A stretch of DNA of 5,850 nt from the NCBI GenBank assembly GCA_051252075.1, contig JBPOFU010000140.1:1-5850 (forward strand), read 5' to 3'. Below the pieces are notes generated by a model, which did not search any database, was not told where the DNA came from, and saw only the letters and a list, made by a program, of their open reading frames with translations. The position numbers and the translations under genes are program-made. This document shows positions 1-3,634 of the stretch, piece after piece. Positions within the stretch are counted from its first letter, which is position 1; every line of letters begins with the position of its first letter. Origin of the DNA: Oceanococcus sp051252075. Lineage in GTDB: Bacteria > Pseudomonadota > Gammaproteobacteria > Nevskiales > Oceanococcaceae.

Positions 1-159
1 GACCTAGATATCATCGCCGAGGGAGTAGAAACGGCAGAGCACGTGAAATGCCTGCTCGAGCTGGGTTGCCGACATGCTCAAGGTTATTATTACTCGCGCC
101 CAATCAACGAGCATGAGCTGTATACCAGCTGGGGTTTACGCTCTCCTCGCGCCGCTTAA
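1..159 (+). CDS. EAL-domain protein (c-di-GMP phosphodiesterase type), C-terminal fragment
   Basis: The reading frame is open from the first base and stops with TAA at 157-159, giving 52 residues of a protein whose start lies to the left of the window. The fragment begins DLDIIAEGVET, then has LLELGCRHAQGYYYSRP and a final hydrophilic tail. These are the conserved closing motifs of EAL domains: the AEGVET motif, in which the Glu is part of the catalytic/dimerisation region, and the LGCxxxQGYYxSxP strand-helix signature. EAL domains hydrolyse cyclic di-GMP to pGpG when the full catalytic set is present. The EAL motif and most metal ligands are outside the window, so activity cannot be judged, nor can any N-terminal sensor, PAS or GGDEF domain. 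Only about 18 residues follow the last recognisable motif, so EAL is the terminal domain. The stop directly abuts that of the convergent transporter gene. Confidence 0.93.
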   Translation, partial: DLDIIAEGVETAEHVKCLLELGCRHAQGYYYSRPINEHELYTSWGLRSPRAA

Positions 160-1044
160 TTAGCGCTGAGGCCGTTGATTCAGTGCCAATAGGCTACTCG
201 CAATAACTAAGCCTCCGCCCACTATACTCAAGGCATCCGACTGCTCATGCCAGAGCAACCAACTCCAAGCTGCCGCAAACACGACAACCAAATAATTAAA
301 TGGTGCAACTTGAGCTGCAGGGGCTTGGGCATAGGCTCGGGTTAGCGCATATTGCGCCAACGTGGCGAAAAGCCCTGCTGCGGCCATAAGCAGCCCCGCG
401 TCAAAACTAGGGGTTTTCCAATACCAAAGCAGTGGGACACTGGATATCATCAAACTCAGCGCTGTGAAATAAAACACAATGCGAACTGCGGGTTCAGTTC
501 TACTGAGCCGCCGTATGGCAACGAAAGCAACCGCTGCAAGAACTCCAGAAACCACACCTACGAGACCTACCAAACCAGTGGCCGCAGGGTTGCTCGGGCG
601 CAGAATCAAGGCCAGCCCAAAAAGTCCAATCAGAATGATGGGAATTACCGCGAGTGACGGCTTCTCTTTCAGCCATAGCCAAGCGATTAAAGGAATATAC
701 AGAGGCGTGCAATAGTTCAACAGCATCGCCTCCGCCAAGGGCATATGGGCAATAGCCCAAAAGAAGCAATACATCGCAGACAAGCCGACCAGGCAACGTG
801 TGAGATGCATGGAAAAACGCGTGGTCTTCAGGCTGCTGAGCCCACTGCGCAGTAGCAAGGGCGTAAGCGCAAGCAAACCAAAGCAATTGCGCAGAAAGAC
901 AACCATAGGCACATCAAGCTCTTTTGATGCGGCCTTAATTGCAACGCCCATGAAACTGAAAAAAATGGCCGCGCTTAGGGCGTAAACGGCTGCACGCCGA
1001 ATTGCCTTGTTTTGGTGGGAATGTTTATACACGCGGTGTAGCAT
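160..1044 (-). CDS. EamA/DMT-superfamily permease, ten transmembrane helices
   Basis: This 294-residue protein has the length and architecture of drug/metabolite transporters: two repeated EamA halves of five helices each. Hydrophobic segments fall at roughly residues 18-36, 46-66, 78-98, 106-125, 131-149, 155-176, 187-206, 217-236, 247-265 and 272-289. Family hallmarks are the FFSFMGVAIKAASK helix 1, VVFLRNCFGLLAL in helix 2, the AEAMLLNYCTPLYIPLIAWLWLKEKP stretch spread over helix 4, and the second-half counterpart QVAPFNYLVVVFAAAWSWLLWHE. Such proteins are inner-membrane carriers for small metabolites, amino acids, nucleotides or S-adenosylmethionine; nothing here identifies the substrate. 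The start is the only ATG before helix 1 and gives a basic N-terminal tail (HRVYKHSHQNKAIRR), consistent with a cytoplasmic N-terminus. No convincing Shine-Dalgarno precedes it. It is divergent from the response regulator and convergent with the EAL gene. Confidence 0.9.
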   Translation of the reverse strand: MLHRVYKHSHQNKAIRRAAVYALSAAIFFSFMGVAIKAASKELDVPMVVFLRNCFGLLALTPLLLRSGLSSLKTTRFSMHLTRCLVGLSAMYCFFWAIAHMPLAEAMLLNYCTPLYIPLIAWLWLKEKPSLAVIPIILIGLFGLALILRPSNPAATGLVGLVGVVSGVLAAVAFVAIRRLSRTEPAVRIVFYFTALSLMISSVPLLWYWKTPSFDAGLLMAAAGLFATLAQYALTRAYAQAPAAQVAPFNYLVVVFAAAWSWLLWHEQSDALSIVGGGLVIASSLLALNQRPQR

Positions 1045-1094
1045 TGCAGCTTGGCCGAGACGCGGCGATTAGCAGTAGCAAAGATAAACGGATC
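1045..1094. promoter_or_regulatory. Divergent intergenic region, transporter / response regulator
   Basis: These 50 bases separate the start codons of the - strand permease and the + strand response regulator, so promoters for both should lie here or within the 5' ends of the two genes. For the + strand, a weak sigma-70-like pair TTGCCT (1002-1007) and TATACA (1026-1031) with an 18-base spacer can be drawn, but each hexamer is a poor match and both lie inside the permease coding region. For the - strand, a weak GCTAAT -10-like hexamer can be read, with no good -35. Neither start has a strong ribosome-binding site. The layout supports a shared regulatory region; the exact elements are not established. 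Confidence 0.4.
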
Positions 1095-1532
1095 ATGAGC
1101 GAAAGAAAGGCAGAAATACTCTTAGTGGAAGATAACGCAGCAGACGTAAAGTTAGCTGAAGAAATCTTCAAAGAAGGCGGCATGTCGTTCAACATGCAGG
1201 TGGCGCGCGACGGTGTAGAAGCTTTGGCAATGCTGCGCCGCGAAGGTGAGCATGCAGACCTCATAATGCCTGACTTTGTTCTCTTGGACCTGAATTTGCC
1301 GCGAAAAGATGGCCGAGAGGTACTGGCAGAAATCAAGCAAGATCCACTACTAAAACGCATCCCCGTAATGGTGCTATCCACCTCAAATGCACCGCGCGAT
1401 GTGCTTACTTGCTATGAACTCCAGGCCAATGCCTACATATGCAAACCCGTAGACCTCGATGAGTTTATTGAGCTGGTCGAATCGATACGCGCATTTTGGA
1501 TGCGCTTTGCCCAATTTCCACCTAAGGAATAG
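1095..1532 (+). CDS. Single-domain response regulator, Rcp1 family
   Basis: The 145-residue protein is one receiver domain with no output domain. Visible landmarks are the acidic pair E12-D13 in ILLVEDN, the phosphoacceptor D65 in VLLDLNLPRKDG, S95 in place of the switch Thr in VMVLSTS, and the conserved K117 in YICKPVD. The long helix-1 spacing, the REGEHAD segment before the acceptor strand, the CYELQANAYICKPVDLDEFIELVESI ending (split around residues 106-131) and the aromatic tail AFWMRF are typical of Rcp1-like regulators. These are phosphorylated by bacteriophytochrome or other sensor kinases and work through protein contacts or phosphotransfer rather than DNA binding. The frame is open further upstream, but MSERKAEILLVEDN at 1095 starts exactly where the family begins and avoids overlapping the divergent gene. 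No partner kinase is in the window. It is probably cotranscribed with the next gene, which starts two bases after its stop. Confidence 0.93.
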   Translation: MSERKAEILLVEDNAADVKLAEEIFKEGGMSFNMQVARDGVEALAMLRREGEHADLIMPDFVLLDLNLPRKDGREVLAEIKQDPLLKRIPVMVLSTSNAPRDVLTCYELQANAYICKPVDLDEFIELVESIRAFWMRFAQFPPKE

Positions 1533-1537
1533 GAGTG
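1524..1537 (+). promoter_or_regulatory. Ribosome-binding site and GTG start of the DUF423 gene
   Basis: AAGGA at 1524-1528 lies inside the last codons of the response regulator gene and is six bases before GTG (1535-1537). A second purine run, TAGGAG at 1530-1535, overlaps the regulator's TAG stop and could serve the downstream ATG at 1547 with an eleven-base spacer. The better spacing and the family alignment favour GTG. Confidence 0.6.
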
Positions 1538-1906
1538 GATCGCTTTATGCTCGGCCTCGCTTCATTCTATGGCTTCACCGCTGTCGCCATAGGAGCTTTT
1601 GCAGCGCACGCGCTCAAGAAACGTTTGGATCAATACGCCTTAGACATTATTCAAACCGCCACGCAATATCAAATGATCCACGCGCTGGCCATGCTGGTTG
1701 TGATCGCACTCGCTCAAACGGGAGGGCTGCAACTACGCTTACCGCTGTGGCTATTTGCCATTGGTATACCGTTATTTAGCGGCAGTCTTTACGCCGTAGC
1801 TATAAGCGGTATAAAACCAATAGGCGCAATAACTCCTGTGGGTGGCATATTGTTACTTGCGGCTTGGCTAGCACTGCTGAGTCGGGCGGTTAAGTTAACC
1901 GCGTGA
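1535..1906 (+). CDS. DUF423 (YgdD-like) small inner-membrane protein
   Basis: The 123-residue protein matches the DUF423 family in length and motifs: GAFAAHALKKRL at residues 20-31, YQMIHALAML at 45-54, LFSGSLYAVAISG at 80-92 and ITPVGGILLLAAWLAL at 99-114. It has about four hydrophobic segments (roughly 5-22, 48-60, 71-90 and 100-117) and is an integral inner-membrane protein. The biochemical role of the family is unknown. The start chosen is GTG at 1535, with AAGGA at 1524-1528 six bases upstream; this gives the usual family beginning of a short polar start followed by the GxxxGAFxAH helix. An ATG four codons later (1547) with AGGAG eleven bases upstream is the alternative. Its two-base distance from the response regulator stop points to one transcript and possible translational coupling. 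Its last codons lie in a perfect inverted repeat. Confidence 0.92.
   Translation: MDRFMLGLASFYGFTAVAIGAFAAHALKKRLDQYALDIIQTATQYQMIHALAMLVVIALAQTGGLQLRLPLWLFAIGIPLFSGSLYAVAISGIKPIGAITPVGGILLLAAWLALLSRAVKLTA
1886..1902. repeat. Perfect inverted repeat at the end of the DUF423 gene
   Basis: The sequence GCGGTTAAGTTAACCGC has two perfect 8-base arms around one central base (1894). It covers the last codons of the DUF423 gene and ends two bases before its last stop base region (TGA at 1904-1906). On the opposite strand it lies about ten bases beyond the stop of the convergent membrane protein gene (1912). It could form a hairpin in either transcript and help end both, but no T-run follows closely on either strand (the nearest T-rich stretch on the + strand, tcttttctc, begins about 19 bases later). 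A protein-binding palindrome is also possible. Confidence 0.55.
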
Positions 1907-1911
1907 TTCGC

Positions 1912-3018
1912 TCAATTGCTGTCTTTTCTCAAGGACTTGATATTGGCGACTGCCGGAATAGAAAGTTCTTTAAGCAAGGCGGCAAGAAGCGCATCATTTG
2001 GTTTTTGTGGTGCCACATTGCTGAGTTTGACTAGCTCGGCATCCGGAAAATACGATTGTATGCGACCGATTGCACCGATACACTTTTCTTGGTTGGCTGT
2101 GGGCAACAGCACGGCAAATCGGCCATTTCCAATATAGGTTACCGTGTCCAAATCTTGCCGCGTGCGTGTCAATGCGGCTGCGGCCAATCCCTGCAATTGA
2201 AAAGTTAATTCATCGAAGTCAATGCTTTGCGTATCAGCTTCATGCGCTTTTAAACCTAGGATGACAATGCTGGTAGTTGAGTTTTGAGCATAACTTCGCG
2301 TCAATTCATCTTGCAAACGTTGATGCCAACACTCAAGGCTGAAGCAGTTAAACCGTGGATCGAATAGGCGATTGCTGCCTTGATCATGAAAACCTAGGCC
2401 ATGAACGAGTCGATAGGCAAAAATCACACTGGCGATGCTAATTCCACTTAATACAAGTGCAAAAACCGGCTTGGATTGAAGTGCCATGACTTGTGATTCA
2501 TCAAGTAAATCGGGCAGGGGAATGATGATTCCTGCGGCTTGCAAACCAATCAGTAGCAAAATTGAACAATACCAAATGGCGCACGCCCAAGCGGCGCTCG
2601 ATCGCGGCAAGATAATGAACGCGATGAGACCCAGTATTGGCAGCATGGCTGCCATCGGGCCTTGCAGTCCTCCAAATAGATCGAACGCACCGAGCACATG
2701 CAGTCCGCCCCAAGCAAGGACCAACGCTGTTAATTGACGCAATCTGTTTAGTGCTTGCCGCGGGGTTTTTTGCAACCAACCTCTGTATTTCAAGGCAAGT
2801 GTCAAAATTAGATTTGCTGATATGTGTTCAACCGCAACGAATGCAAACAAAAAGCCGATGGTAGGATTATTGAGTGGCCAGACTCCGCTTACAATGAAAA
2901 TTGTTGCGAGCATAGCTAGCGCCAGCCAATTGGCGGCGCACACGCCGCGTAGGATGCTTAGATATTGCTCGGGTTGAAATTGCAGCAATTGTTGCGAATT
3001 GCGATTACCACTGCTCAT
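1912..3018 (-). CDS. Six-helix membrane protein with a degenerate GGDEF-like domain
   Basis: This 368-residue protein has a hydrophobic N-terminal half with about six helices (near residues 28-46, 53-76, 95-112, 120-137, 143-165 and 184-204) and a soluble C-terminal half. The soluble part keeps the spacing of a diguanylate cyclase domain but not its catalytic residues. DPRFNCFSLECWHQRL (220-235) stands where DPLTGLxNRxxFxxxL is expected, VILGLKA (252-258) replaces the metal-binding LxDIDxFK strand, and YIGNGRFAVLLPT (295-307) occupies the GGDEF hairpin position, reading GNGRF. It should therefore not make c-di-GMP; a binding, dimerisation or signalling role is inference. The membrane half resembles the RegB/PilS style of sensor kinase input region in layout, including a GGLQGPM loop where RegB has GGxxNPF; this resemblance is my reading, not a computed match. 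The ATG at 3018 is supported by GGAG eight bases upstream. The gene follows the pilin gene by 52 bp on the same strand. Confidence 0.8.
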   Translation of the reverse strand: MSSGNRNSQQLLQFQPEQYLSILRGVCAANWLALAMLATIFIVSGVWPLNNPTIGFLFAFVAVEHISANLILTLALKYRGWLQKTPRQALNRLRQLTALVLAWGGLHVLGAFDLFGGLQGPMAAMLPILGLIAFIILPRSSAAWACAIWYCSILLLIGLQAAGIIIPLPDLLDESQVMALQSKPVFALVLSGISIASVIFAYRLVHGLGFHDQGSNRLFDPRFNCFSLECWHQRLQDELTRSYAQNSTTSIVILGLKAHEADTQSIDFDELTFQLQGLAAAALTRTRQDLDTVTYIGNGRFAVLLPTANQEKCIGAIGRIQSYFPDAELVKLSNVAPQKPNDALLAALLKELSIPAVANIKSLRKDSN

Positions 3019-3026
3019 TATTTCTG

Positions 3027-3030
3027 CTCC
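3027..3030 (-). promoter_or_regulatory. Ribosome-binding site of the GGDEF-like membrane protein gene
   Basis: On the - strand this reads GGAG and lies eight bases before the ATG at 3016-3018. It fixes the start of the protein at MSSGNRN. It sits in the 52-bp gap behind the pilin gene; I see no convincing hairpin-plus-T-run in that gap, so read-through from the pilin gene is possible. Confidence 0.65.
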
Positions 3031-3070
3031 GCATCATGCGCAAGGCGGGGGGATTCATTTTTTGCTGCGT

Positions 3071-3538
3071 TCATCTGCACGACCTTGATAGCAACGAAGG
3101 CCGAATGTCAGGCGACGTACATTGCCAATTTAGGATGCCGCCACTTGGAACAGGGATCAAAAGTAAATGGCCACCTGAAAACGCGGCAGTTAGGGTAACG
3201 GTAATTACACCATCATCGGAAATGGCGATCTGCTCAACAACGTCGGTAGCAAACGATTGCGCTTCTGCTACCCCTGCATCCGCGTTGCTTGATGCCAAGC
3301 GATTATCCAACGCCCAGATTTCATCAACACCACGCCGAGCCATCGAAGTGAGCGAGAAGGCCTCACTGAGTTGGGCCCGTTTGGCATAGCCAAGATAAGT
3401 AGGAATGGCGATCGCAAGCAGTATGCCCATGATAAACATCGTCATGAGCAATTCGATCAAGGTAAAACCCATAATCTTTTTGCGCGTTGAGGAATGCAAT
3501 GGGGCGTTAACCCCGTTGCCACCACAAGAATCCAGCAT
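3071..3538 (-). CDS. Type IV pilin (PilA-like prepilin)
   Basis: The protein carries a prepilin peptidase signal, KKIMG|FTLIELLMTMFIMGILLAIAIP, in two pieces across residues 20-46. Cleavage after G24 and methylation of F25 are expected, and E29 is the conserved Glu at mature position 5. A single hydrophobic helix follows, with YLGYAKRAQLSEAF as its polar continuation. The C-terminus has the two-cysteine loop of type IVa pilins, GGILNWQC at 133-140 and SRSCR at 151-155, so C140 and C154 probably form the D-region disulfide. The mature form would be about 131 residues, within the usual size for PilA. Pilins polymerise from the inner membrane into pili used for twitching, adhesion or DNA uptake; no assembly gene is in the window. 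The ATG at 3538 has GGGA five bases upstream and gives a 24-residue leader, longer than the usual 5-10; a TTG at codon 14 would give an 11-residue leader. Confidence 0.92.
   Translation of the reverse strand: MLDSCGGNGVNAPLHSSTRKKIMGFTLIELLMTMFIMGILLAIAIPTYLGYAKRAQLSEAFSLTSMARRGVDEIWALDNRLASSNADAGVAEAQSFATDVVEQIAISDDGVITVTLTAAFSGGHLLLIPVPSGGILNWQCTSPDIRPSLLSRSCR
3496..3519. repeat. Inverted repeat in the pilin leader-coding region
   Basis: GCAATGGGG (3496-3504) and CCCCGTTGC (3511-3519) face each other across a six-base loop, CGTTAA. In the pilin transcript this is two 4-bp stems interrupted by one C-A mismatch; on the other strand the mismatch becomes a G-U pair. It lies in codons 7-14 of the long-leader reading and covers the alternative TTG start. 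It may be chance, or it may affect translation initiation. Confidence 0.35.
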
Positions 3539-3634
3539 ACAAATCCCGATCGAAGCCTATGAACCTTTTTTAAGGCCAAGCATCAATGCTCAGCCCACGA
3601 CGGCACGTAGGCATCTAAGCACGGGAACAGTGAA
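3539..3634 (-). promoter_or_regulatory. ppsA-pilin intergenic region
   Basis: This 96-bp gap on the - strand should contain the pilin promoter if the pilin gene is transcribed separately from ppsA. GGGA at 3544-3547 is the likely ribosome-binding site. I looked for the GG-N10-GC core of a sigma-54 promoter, common for pilA genes, and found none with correct spacing. A weak TTGATG -35-like element can be read but has no good -10 partner. Short hairpins are present (AGCAT-CA-ATGCT at 3579-3590 and CCTT-TTTT-AAGG at 3564-3575), both too small to call as a terminator. Confidence 0.35.

Noticed and set aside
500..886. 128-codon - strand open frame inside the transporter gene
   Set aside because: It overlaps the permease on the same strand in another frame, is rich in Cys, His and Trp without domain features, and has no start signal; a shadow.
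1002..1094. Upstream extension of the response regulator by 31 residues
   Set aside because: The extra residues do not belong to any receiver domain, would overlap the divergent transporter start, and the family begins at MSERKAEILLVEDN.
1762..1771. GGTATACC palindrome in the DUF423 gene
   Set aside because: An 8-base palindrome inside a coding region with no second copy or promoter context is expected by chance.
3539..3634. Sigma-54 promoter for the pilin gene
   Set aside because: The nearest candidate, TGGGCT followed by TTGAT, does not have the required GG-N10-GC core.
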